NCBI GenBank assembly: GCA_964449175.1
Contig: CAYUYH010000039.1
Span: 1 to 14,108, forward strand
Direction: 5' to 3'
Length of the DNA stretch: 14,108 bases
Origin: CAYUYH01 sp964449175
Lineage (GTDB): Bacteria > Planctomycetota > Phycisphaerae > SM23-33
Part shown: positions 1-6,886 of the stretch, in pieces
How positions within the stretch are numbered: position 1 is the stretch's first letter
How the letters are laid out: each line of letters begins with the position of its first letter
Program-made: the position numbers and the translations under genes
The notes under the pieces: generated by a model
Database searches by the model: none
What the model was told of the DNA's origin: nothing
What the model saw: only the letters and a program-made list of their open reading frames with translations

Positions 1-2
1 AT

Positions 3-167
3 GGAGACGTGGACATCGACGACTACGACGCACTGGCCTTCAACTTCGCATCCTCGCCCGGCGGGCCCGCCCTGCCGCCGGCGCCGGCAATCCCCGAGCC
101 TGCATCGCTGTTGATATTGGCCTGCGGCGCCGGCGTGCTGGCCAGGCGGCGAGCTCCCCTGGCCTGA
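3..167 (+). CDS. PEP-CTERM surface/exported protein, C-terminal fragment (5' end outside window)
   Basis: Only the last 54 codons are in the window; the reading frame is open from the first base and ends at TGA 165-167. Two parts are visible. A short acidic stretch, GDVDIDDYDALAFNF, resembles the second half of a dockerin-type calcium-binding repeat, which planctomycete secreted proteins often carry before the tail. After a Pro/Ala-rich linker comes a PEP-CTERM sorting signal: the PEP motif, a hydrophobic segment (ASLLILACGAGVL) and a terminal Arg cluster (ARRR). Proteins with this tail are known to be exported and processed at the inner membrane by an exosortase; none is encoded here. The main domain lies outside the window, so the function cannot be stated. 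The stop codon directly abuts the stop codon of the convergent kinase gene. Confidence 0.85.
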   Translation, partial: GDVDIDDYDALAFNFASSPGGPALPPAPAIPEPASLLILACGAGVLARRRAPLA

Positions 168-2840
168 CTACTCCCCTGCCTGGAGCATCTTTTCCGCGTC
201 GGCCAGTTGCAGTTTCACTTCCTCGGTATCCTGGAAGCTCTTGGCCATCAGGAAATACGCTCGTGCGGCGCGGTAGTCGCCGCGGGTCATGGCCTCGGCG
301 CCGAGCGTGAGGGCCTGCCTGTACCTGACCTGCGTTATCTGCTGATTGACCTCGGAGCTGTCGTGGGCGGCCTTGGCCTGCATGAGGCTGCGGAGCGCCT
401 CGGCCCAGTTGCCCTCGCCCTGTGCGGCGGCGGCCTTGGTCATGAGGCGGTCGTACTCCTGTCGGCTGACCAGTGCGGCCAGACGCTCGGCCACGACGGC
501 TGACTCCACCGGCCTGACTTCGCGGGCCTTCTCGTAGGCGGCCGCTGCCTCGACGTACTTCTTCGCGGCCAGCATCTCGTCGCCGGTAGCGAGCTGCGTC
601 TTGTGGCGGACCAGCGAGACGCGGTCGGTCGTGGCGGCGGTGGCGCCCAGGCTGTCGGCCTCGGTGAACTTGGCCAGCGCCTCGGCCAGCTTGCCGTCTC
701 GCAGGGCGGCGTCGCCGGCGGCCAGCAGCGTCCGCTGGCGGATGAGCTTCTTGACGTCGGCCAGCTCGGCCTCGACGACGGGGTCGGCGGCGACAGCCAG
801 GGCGTTCTGTAGGACGGTCCTGGCCTGCTCCAGGTCGTCGGCGATCTTGAGCTGCCGCGCCTGGCCAACGGCCAGCTCGCGCGAGAGCGCGGCGATCTGC
901 TGCGCCAAGTCGTCGGAGGGCCTGACAGCCGCCGCTGCCTGGAGGGCCGCCAGCTCGCCGGCCTTGTCGCCGCCCCGGCGGGCGGCGTCGGCATTAGCTA
1001 TCTCGGCCTGGTAGACGCGCTCGTCGGCGACGTACTGCCTGACCGAGTCCAGCTCGCCGCGGAGCCGCTCAACGTCGTTGGGGTCGATCTCCTCCGGCAG
1101 TGACGAGGCGATCACCTCGCCGGCCTTGGCCAGCTCACGCTCTGCCCCGGTCATGTTGCCGTCGCCGGCCAGCGCCTTGGCCGCCGAGAGGTACGCGGTG
1201 AACTGGGCGCTAAACTCCGCGACGCGCAGCCGGGTTGTGAGGTCGGCCAGTTGTCCCTTGCGAGCGGGCGCGATCGCCAGCGGCGGAAGCGTCCGCGAGA
1301 CCGCCTCGCGCACGGCGTCGAAGTTGCCGGCCTTGAGGTCCGCCTCGGCCTGCTGCGCGGCGGCGGCGAAGGCTCGGCTGGCCCGCAGCATCTTGTCGAA
1401 CTCGCTGATGTGTTCCCTGGCCAGCGGGAGCCAGTCGGTCACCTCTCGCCGGTCGTCGGCGGCGGCGTTGAGTTGTCGGGCGGCGTCGGTCCGCTGCTCG
1501 GCTGCGGCGGCGAAGTCGTCTTCCGCCATGGCCAATTGCCCCCTGGCCAGCGCCGCCAGCACCGACGCCTTGACGGCAGCGGGCTGGCGCGGGTAGGTCG
1601 CGTGCAGCTCGGAGAACTCGCGCAGGGCCCGCGTGTAGTCGCCCTGGCCGTAGGATGCCATCGCCACGGCGTAGGCGTCGTCGGCCGCCTGCTTACGGCG
1701 GGAGGCGTTGAGGTAGGACCGGACGCCCAAGGCGACGCCGACGGCGACAAGCGCGGCAAAGGTCAGCATGACCGCCGCGAGGCGGCCCCGGCGTGGGCGA
1801 CCGGCGGCTGGGATGGTCGCCGCCATCAACTCCGGGATGTCCTCGTCGCCTCGACCGGGTCTGGCCAGGGCCGGCGCCCGCGACTTGACGATCGGCCCGC
1901 CGCCGGTCAGCTCAAGCGGCCCGGCCGACCCCATCGCCATCGCCGCCAGAACCCTGCGGGCCGAGAACGTCCCGCGGAGCGTCCGGGCGAGCGTCTCCAT
2001 GCTGGCGAAACGCTGGCTGGGGTCCTTTGCGATCATCCTGGCGACGATGTCGGCCAGCGATCGCGGCACGGAGGCCACAATGCTGTGCAGCGGCGGAGCG
2101 GCCAGAAGCTCGTTGCCGTGCCAGTCCATCCACCGGCGCGCCCGGCCGATCTCGTCGCCGATCACCTCGGCGAACAGCTCGTTGAACCGCCGCCGTCCCA
2201 GCAGCATCTCGTAGGCGACGAAGCCGAGGGAGTACATGTCGGCCCGGCCGTCCACCGCCCCGCCGGCAAGCAGCTCGGGGGCGATGTACCGCGCCGAGTC
2301 GGGCAATGCCGCCGTCGCACCCGCCGGGGACGAGGCCATGTGGAAGTCCGTGATCTTGGCCCGCAGGCCCTCGCCGACGATGATGTTGGCGGGGCGGATG
2401 TCGCGGTGGACTATGCCCGCCTGATGCGCCTTGTGCAGTGCGCCCGCCAGTTGCCAGAGGATGTGCAGGGCGGCCTTCGGCTCGGCCGGGGCGACGTTCT
2501 CGTCCATCAGCGATTCCAGGCTGCGCCCGGGCACGTACTCCATCACCAGGCACAGTCCGTCGTCCTGCTCCAGCAGCTCGTGGACGGTGGTGACGCCCGG
2601 CTCTTCGTTGCCCAGTTGCGCCAGGATGCGCGCCTCGCGGCGGTAGCGTTCCAGTTGTTCGGCGCCGGCGGCGGAGGGGACCTGCTTGATCGTCACCAGG
2701 CGGTCGAGGACCGGGTCGTGACACTTGTAGACGCTGGCGTGCTCGCTGGCGGCGAGTTGCTCGATGACCTCGTATTTGCCGATCCTGGTCCCTGCCGGCA
2801 GGTGCGTCCGCGGGGTGGGTTGTGAACTCTCGCCGAGCAT
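168..2840 (-). CDS. Transmembrane Ser/Thr protein kinase with extracytoplasmic TPR-like tail
   Basis: An 890-residue Hanks-type kinase. The cytoplasmic catalytic domain spans about residues 20-290: VTIK lysine K52, helix-C glutamate E69 (RREARIL), catalytic loop HRDIRPAN (D147, N152), metal-binding D165, APE at 187-189, D201 of DMYSLGF, and a terminal arginine in DPSQRF. A proline/glycine-rich juxtamembrane linker follows, then one transmembrane helix at about 354-373. The remaining ~510 residues should lie outside the cytoplasm; they are Ala-rich amphipathic helices with TPR-like pairs (for example 387-417 and the last ~150 residues). Oddities: the nucleotide loop reads LAASEHASVYK, with all three glycines replaced, and DFG is DFH. 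The catalytic Lys and Asp residues remain, so activity is plausible but unproven. An AGAGGG 10 bases before the ATG could be the ribosome binding site. The upstream gene ends in a terminator, so this gene probably has its own promoter. The substrate is unknown. Confidence 0.9.
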   Translation of the reverse strand: MLGESSQPTPRTHLPAGTRIGKYEVIEQLAASEHASVYKCHDPVLDRLVTIKQVPSAAGAEQLERYRREARILAQLGNEEPGVTTVHELLEQDDGLCLVMEYVPGRSLESLMDENVAPAEPKAALHILWQLAGALHKAHQAGIVHRDIRPANIIVGEGLRAKITDFHMASSPAGATAALPDSARYIAPELLAGGAVDGRADMYSLGFVAYEMLLGRRRFNELFAEVIGDEIGRARRWMDWHGNELLAAPPLHSIVASVPRSLADIVARMIAKDPSQRFASMETLARTLRGTFSARRVLAAMAMGSAGPLELTGGGPIVKSRAPALARPGRGDEDIPELMAATIPAAGRPRRGRLAAVMLTFAALVAVGVALGVRSYLNASRRKQAADDAYAVAMASYGQGDYTRALREFSELHATYPRQPAAVKASVLAALARGQLAMAEDDFAAAAEQRTDAARQLNAAADDRREVTDWLPLAREHISEFDKMLRASRAFAAAAQQAEADLKAGNFDAVREAVSRTLPPLAIAPARKGQLADLTTRLRVAEFSAQFTAYLSAAKALAGDGNMTGAERELAKAGEVIASSLPEEIDPNDVERLRGELDSVRQYVADERVYQAEIANADAARRGGDKAGELAALQAAAAVRPSDDLAQQIAALSRELAVGQARQLKIADDLEQARTVLQNALAVAADPVVEAELADVKKLIRQRTLLAAGDAALRDGKLAEALAKFTEADSLGATAATTDRVSLVRHKTQLATGDEMLAAKKYVEAAAAYEKAREVRPVESAVVAERLAALVSRQEYDRLMTKAAAAQGEGNWAEALRSLMQAKAAHDSSEVNQQITQVRYRQALTLGAEAMTRGDYRAARAYFLMAKSFQDTEEVKLQLADAEKMLQAGE

Positions 2841-2929
2841 GGGGATAAAGCCCTCTGGCCGCGCCGGCCGCGGCGACCTTCAGAGAGTTTACCGCAGCAG
2901 GGGGTCCGTTTGGAGGGGGTGCGTCCGGG

Positions 2930-2958
2930 AAAAAAAACGCCGGCCCGGGCGGGCGGCG
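2930..2958 (-). terminator. Intrinsic (rho-independent) terminator of the TPR/HEAT gene
   Basis: Read on the minus strand, a GC-only hairpin is followed at once by eight T residues (complement of A2930-2937). The stem pairs GGCG with CGCC (4 bp), then GGGC with GCCC (4 bp), around a 4-base loop, with one unpaired G (2942). It starts 9 bases after the TGA of the secreted TPR/HEAT gene, the standard position. It separates that gene from the downstream kinase gene. Confidence 0.8.
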
Positions 2959-2967
2959 CGGCGGAGG

Positions 2968-5334
2968 TCACTCAAACGCCTCGACCATCTGGCGGACCAG
3001 CTCGTCAGTGTCGCGCGACAGCTCGTCCATGATCGCTTGCCGCCCTTTCACGCCGGTGGCGCCCAGCACCTCGGCCAATCGCAGCCGCACCAGCGGGGAC
3101 GGGTCCTTAGCTGAGGGCAGTATCACCGCGGCGATGCTCTCATCCAGGCTCGCGTCGCACAAGGCGGCGAGCATCTCCGCGCGGACCGCCTCGTCGCTGC
3201 TGGACAGGGCCTCCTTCATCATCGCCAGGAGCACGCCCTTGTTGACCACGCCTTTGAGGTTCTCATCCAGGCGCACCTTGAACGTCTGAGCGTCGCGCGT
3301 CATGGTCAGCAGCTCGCCGATCTGCCTGACGGCCTGCATCTTCTGGGTCCGCGCGCCCCTGAGCACCTTTGTCCTGATCAGGCTCAGGGCATGGTTGTAT
3401 GCCTGCCGCCAGTTGCTCGCCTTGCTGCGGTCGAACGAGCCCAGCAGGTCGCGCCGCGTGATGGTCGCCGGGGCGACGGTCAGCGCGGGTACGGCGCTTA
3501 CGGTCTCGTTGGCCCCGGTGACGGGGTCCACAACGCCCGAGACGGTGAGAGTCACCTCATCCAGCGGAAAGCGGGCCAGGTAGTGCTGCAGACCTCCGAT
3601 GTCCAGCCGCACGGTGGTGGTCAGGCCTTCGCCCGGCTGGAGGTATCGCGGCGCCGGCCAGACCACCATAGGCAGGGTGGTGAATCGCTCCGTCCGCGGG
3701 CCGGTAGCCTCGACTTCCAGGCCCATATCGGGATTCATCAGCCCGTTCTGGCCAAGCATGACGGGCAGCTCGCCGATGTTCGTCAGCGTGGCGGCGATCT
3801 CCATGGCGTCGCCGGGGCCAACGGACTCGGCCACGGGGGCAATCGAGATGGCGATATGCTTGTCGGGAGATTGCCCCATCTCGATGTATCGCGGATCGAG
3901 CTGCTGGGCTATCTGCTCGACGGCCTGGGCTTGTGGATGAGGCGCGATGGGCAGGTTCAGCTTGGCGGCTGCGTCGCGAGCACGCCTGTATGACCAGCCC
4001 GCCCGTGTCATCTCCATTACGGCGGACACGGCCCTGCCGGCGGCCCGTGCGTTGCCCTCGGCCGCGTAGTGTTCGGCCAGCATGGCCGCGGCCATCGGGT
4101 CGGTGGTGATTATCCCCTCCAGCGTGCCCAGGCCGGTGGAGACCAGCTCCGGTCGGCCGCTGATGAGTTGGGCGGCTCCGAGCAGGCGCCTGGAGACGAC
4201 GTCCTGCGGGCTGACCTCGGCGACGCGCTTGGCCCGCTCGAGCGCCAGGTCCGGACGGGGGTAGACGAAGATGTAGTACCACGCCTGATCGGCCGCCTCC
4301 GCCAGCCGCAGATCGCTCGCGGGCGATGTCGGGAGACTCTCCGCCAGTTGTTGCGCCAGTCGGTCGGCCTTGTCGTCCTGTCCGTTCTGGTGGTATGCCT
4401 CGGCCAGCAGCGTTCCCATGCCGCGATTGTCCGGCGTCTCGGCCATGAGCGGCTCGAACACCTCGATGGCCTTGGCGTACCTGCCTGCGTCCAGCAACAC
4501 GTTGAAGTACTGCCCCGCCAGCTCCATGGGGACAGGGTCGCTCCCGCGGTCGGCCATTGCCGAATCCCACACGTACTGCAACAGGTCAGCCGCCGATTCG
4601 TGCACGCCGAGGCTGTTCAGAAGGGAGGCCAAACTGCGTATCGCGCGTTCGTTGCGCGGGTCGCCCTGGATCATTCGGACGAGGGCCTGCGCGCGCTCCG
4701 TTGGGGGAGCTGTGCCCTCGAACGCCATCAGCGCCCCGTTGATCGCCTCGGGATTGAGGTGGTCAAGCTGCTCCGCCTGGACGAACATCTGGACGGCGTA
4801 GTCCTTGTCCCCGCGGGACAGGAAGATCTTGCCCAGTTCGACGGCTGCCTGGGAGCGAAGCGGGTCCGGGTAGGACTTGTCGACGAACACGGACTGGGCG
4901 AATGCGATCTTCTCGCTGGGGACGGACTTGGCGGCAATGCCGGCGAGCAGGTAGTTGACGCCCAGGGCATGATCGTTCGGATCGGCCCGGAGCTGGATGC
5001 TCATGGCCTTGGCGGCGGCGGCCGGCTCTCGGCGGCTCTGGTATATGTTGGCAAGCAGCCAGGCTGTGTTCGGGTCGTTCGGCGTGAGCCGCTGTGCGTA
5101 GCTGGCCAGGGCGATGAGCCTGCCCGCCCGCCCGCGGGTGCGCCAGCGGGCATGGATCATGGACATGGCGGAGCGGCGCAGGCTTTCAGCGGCCAGGATG
5201 TCACCCTGGCTGGGCGCGGTCGTGGCGACGGCGGGTGAGTCATGCGGGGCGGACGTTGGCGCGGAGGCGACTTCCTGGGCGCCTGCCGTTGCGGCACAGA
5301 GCAGGAGAATACTCACCACTGACAACTTCCTCAT
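2968..5334 (-). CDS. Secreted TPR / beta-sandwich / HEAT-like repeat protein, function unknown
   Basis: A 788-residue exported protein of no recognised named family. The N-terminus (MRKLSVVSILLLCAATAGA) is a classical signal peptide, probably cut after AGA at residue 19. Residues ~45-450 are alpha-helical and TPR-like, including NDPNTAWLLANIYQSR and DAGRYAKAIEVFEPLMAETP. Residues ~495-625 look beta-rich, with alternating hydrophobics and text such as LTNIGELPVML and PGEGLTTTVRLDI, like an Ig-type sandwich. Residues ~660-788 are HEAT-like helical pairs (SPLVRLRLAEVLGATG). The start is set at the ATG ending at 5334: AGAGGA lies 7 bases upstream and the signal peptide begins there; an in-frame ATG six codons earlier lacks such a site. 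It lies 47 bases after the HtrA-like gene and ends at an intrinsic terminator, so the two are probably cotranscribed. A scaffold or partner role in the periplasm is inferred only. Confidence 0.85.
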   Translation of the reverse strand: MRKLSVVSILLLCAATAGAQEVASAPTSAPHDSPAVATTAPSQGDILAAESLRRSAMSMIHARWRTRGRAGRLIALASYAQRLTPNDPNTAWLLANIYQSRREPAAAAKAMSIQLRADPNDHALGVNYLLAGIAAKSVPSEKIAFAQSVFVDKSYPDPLRSQAAVELGKIFLSRGDKDYAVQMFVQAEQLDHLNPEAINGALMAFEGTAPPTERAQALVRMIQGDPRNERAIRSLASLLNSLGVHESAADLLQYVWDSAMADRGSDPVPMELAGQYFNVLLDAGRYAKAIEVFEPLMAETPDNRGMGTLLAEAYHQNGQDDKADRLAQQLAESLPTSPASDLRLAEAADQAWYYIFVYPRPDLALERAKRVAEVSPQDVVSRRLLGAAQLISGRPELVSTGLGTLEGIITTDPMAAAMLAEHYAAEGNARAAGRAVSAVMEMTRAGWSYRRARDAAAKLNLPIAPHPQAQAVEQIAQQLDPRYIEMGQSPDKHIAISIAPVAESVGPGDAMEIAATLTNIGELPVMLGQNGLMNPDMGLEVEATGPRTERFTTLPMVVWPAPRYLQPGEGLTTTVRLDIGGLQHYLARFPLDEVTLTVSGVVDPVTGANETVSAVPALTVAPATITRRDLLGSFDRSKASNWRQAYNHALSLIRTKVLRGARTQKMQAVRQIGELLTMTRDAQTFKVRLDENLKGVVNKGVLLAMMKEALSSSDEAVRAEMLAALCDASLDESIAAVILPSAKDPSPLVRLRLAEVLGATGVKGRQAIMDELSRDTDELVRQMVEAFE

Positions 5335-5341
5335 AGCCACG

Positions 5342-5347
5342 TCCTCT
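5342..5347 (-). promoter_or_regulatory. Ribosome binding site deciding the start of the TPR/HEAT gene
   Basis: On the minus strand AGAGGA sits 7 bases before the ATG at 5332-5334. The other in-frame ATG (5350-5352) lies upstream of this site, with no purine-rich motif before it. The site therefore favours the shorter start, which also puts the signal peptide at the very N-terminus. Confidence 0.65.
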
Positions 5348-5381
5348 GTCATGTATATGCCGCGGCGGCCCTGCCGGATCG

Positions 5382-6791
5382 CTATCCGCCCGGCGTCGCA
5401 ACCGGCGGCTGCTCGGCGGGGCGAGGCTCGATGGTGAAGCTCTTGGTCTCGTCGCCGCGTCGCACCACGATGGTGAGGGCCTTGTTCTCCGCCTTGGCGG
5501 CGGCATCCACGATCTCCCTCAGGCCGGCAACCGTCGTCACGGGCACGTTGTTGACGTTTGTTATCACGTCGTCGACCTGAAGCCCAGTGGCCGCAATCCG
5601 CTGGTCGATGCTCAGGACGAACAGGCCCGGCACGGCGGCCGCGGGAGACGGGCTCATGTACTTGTCGAGCTCCACCTTCTCGCGGGCCAGGAGGCCGTAC
5701 TCCCGGCTGAGGAACAGCGGCGCCTCATTGGGCAGCGGCGGCATCGGCTCGAGCGTAACCGCAACATCCATGGCCTGCTCGCCTCGCCGGATCGACAGGG
5801 TGACCTTCTGCCCGCTGGACATGCGGAACAGTTTGCGCTGGAGCGCCCTGGCGACCATGTCAGGGCGGGCCATCGCGGGCAGTTTCTCGCCGTTGACGGC
5901 CACGATCACGTCCCCATCGGCCAGGCCTGCAGCCGCGGCGGGCTTGCCGGGAATCACGCTGTCCACCGTCACGCCCGGCGAGTTGAGCTTCATGATCTCG
6001 GCCACCTCCGGCGCCACGCCGCGGAAGCTCATCACGCCGATCCACGGCAGGCGGCGAACTTCGCTGGGCGAAGGCGGTATGCTGAGCAGCACGTGGGCGA
6101 ACTCGTCGACGGGCGTGAAGAAGGTCGTCTCCTCCTGCCCGCGGAGCGGGATGCTGGCCATTCGGCCGCCGATCACGGCCTGGTAGTCCACGAACCGCTG
6201 CGGCGAGACAAGCCCGATCGCCCGTCCATCGCTGTTGAACACCGGCGAGCCGGGCGCGGTCAGTTTGCCGCCCGTCACGTAGCCGACTTCCTCCGGGGTG
6301 TGAAGGACGGCTGAGATGTATCCCAGCCCCACGTACGGCTCGTAGTTGGAGTCGCGGCCCATCATGCCCAGCGACGTGACCGGCTGTCCGACGGCCAGGT
6401 TGGCCTTCGGCGCGAACTGGACGATGGACCAGGCATGCGGCTCAGTCGCCTGAATAAAGGCGATGTTCGTCTCGGGGTCGACGCCCAGCAGCTTGGCCTG
6501 GAGCCTCTTGTTCGGATCATTGGCGGGCGTGAGGACAAACGCCTGTAGCGACTCCGCAGGCACCCTCGCGTCCAGCCCAAGCGTAATGAACACCGCCGGC
6601 TCGGTGGTTATGCACACCGCCAGTCCCTCCAGCGTCCGCGAGCCAAGCTCGTCCTGCATCGTGCAGTTGAACCTGGCAAGGGCGCCTATCCTGCCCGCGG
6701 TGTCGGACATCATCTTCGCGGAATCGCCTGCCGCGACCGGCGCAATCGCCAAGGCGGCGGCCAGAATGGAGATGATCACAGGCCGTTTCAT
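5382..6791 (-). CDS. Secreted HtrA-like protein with degenerate protease domain and two PDZ domains
   Basis: A 469-residue protein with the layout of HtrA/DegP: signal peptide (residues 1-21, MKRPVIISILAAALAIAPVAA), trypsin-like fold (~30-235), PDZ1 (~248-348, with GVTVDSVIPGKPAAAAGLADGD) and PDZ2 (~385-456, with GLQVDDVITNVNNVPV). All three catalytic positions appear lost. The strand that should carry TNNHV reads AVFITLGLD, with no histidine. The usual DPETDLAVL segment reads DPETNIAFI, giving Asn at 109. The GNSGGPLFN active-site loop reads TAPGSPVFN, giving Pro at 180 in place of serine. It is therefore best read as a pseudoprotease that binds peptides or proteins in the periplasm. AAGGAG (6797-6802) lies 5 bases before the ATG, a strong site. 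The gene follows lgt by 95 bases and precedes the secreted TPR/HEAT gene by 47. The fold assignment is firm for the PDZ domains and moderate for the protease-like part. Confidence 0.88.
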   Translation of the reverse strand: MKRPVIISILAAALAIAPVAAGDSAKMMSDTAGRIGALARFNCTMQDELGSRTLEGLAVCITTEPAVFITLGLDARVPAESLQAFVLTPANDPNKRLQAKLLGVDPETNIAFIQATEPHAWSIVQFAPKANLAVGQPVTSLGMMGRDSNYEPYVGLGYISAVLHTPEEVGYVTGGKLTAPGSPVFNSDGRAIGLVSPQRFVDYQAVIGGRMASIPLRGQEETTFFTPVDEFAHVLLSIPPSPSEVRRLPWIGVMSFRGVAPEVAEIMKLNSPGVTVDSVIPGKPAAAAGLADGDVIVAVNGEKLPAMARPDMVARALQRKLFRMSSGQKVTLSIRRGEQAMDVAVTLEPMPPLPNEAPLFLSREYGLLAREKVELDKYMSPSPAAAVPGLFVLSIDQRIAATGLQVDDVITNVNNVPVTTVAGLREIVDAAAKAENKALTIVVRRGDETKSFTIEPRPAEQPPVATPGG

Positions 6792-6796
6792 GACTA

Positions 6797-6802
6797 CTCC
6801 TT
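6797..6802 (-). promoter_or_regulatory. Strong ribosome binding site of the HtrA-like gene
   Basis: AAGGAG on the minus strand, 5 bases before the ATG at 6789-6791. It is the best Shine-Dalgarno match in the window and suggests this gene is translated independently of lgt upstream. Confidence 0.7.
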
Positions 6803-6838
6803 CGCCCCAAGGGGGCTGATCGTTACCCGTCCAGGCTG

Positions 6839-6860
6839 CTCGGGCCGCAATTCGCCCGAG
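6839..6860 (-). other. Perfect 7-bp hairpin between lgt and the HtrA-like gene
   Basis: CTCGGGC and GCCCGAG (6839-6845 and 6854-6860) form a perfect 7-bp stem with an 8-base loop in the 95-base gap after lgt. It begins 26 bases past the lgt stop and ends 47 bases before the next ATG. There is no T-run on either side, so it is not a standard intrinsic terminator. It might be an RNA processing or stability element, or an attenuating stem. Confidence 0.45.
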
Positions 6861-6886
6861 GCCGTGAATCTCGCCCTACACGTTAT

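Noticed and set aside
1251..2825. A 524-codon plus-strand open frame opposite the kinase gene
   Set aside because: It is antisense to a kinase with clear motifs, is rich in Arg, Gly, Pro and His as expected of a high-GC shadow frame, and shows no domain.
168..2840. Calling the kinase a dead pseudokinase
   Set aside because: The glycine loop and DFG glycine are changed, but the VTIK lysine, helix-C glutamate, HRD aspartate, the DFH aspartate and APE are all kept, so loss of activity is not shown.
4069..5238. A 389-codon plus-strand open frame opposite the secreted TPR/HEAT gene
   Set aside because: Shadow of the minus-strand gene, which has a signal peptide, ribosome binding site and terminator. 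The plus frame has none of these.
5290..5334. Possible lipobox (LLLC) in the TPR/HEAT signal peptide
   Set aside because: The residue before Cys is Leu, not Gly, Ala or Ser, and a good signal peptidase I site (AGA) follows a few residues later.
5335..5352. Earlier in-frame ATG for the TPR/HEAT gene (six extra codons)
   Set aside because: It would put MTEDVA before the signal peptide, and the AGAGGA site lies after it, positioned for the ATG at 5332-5334.
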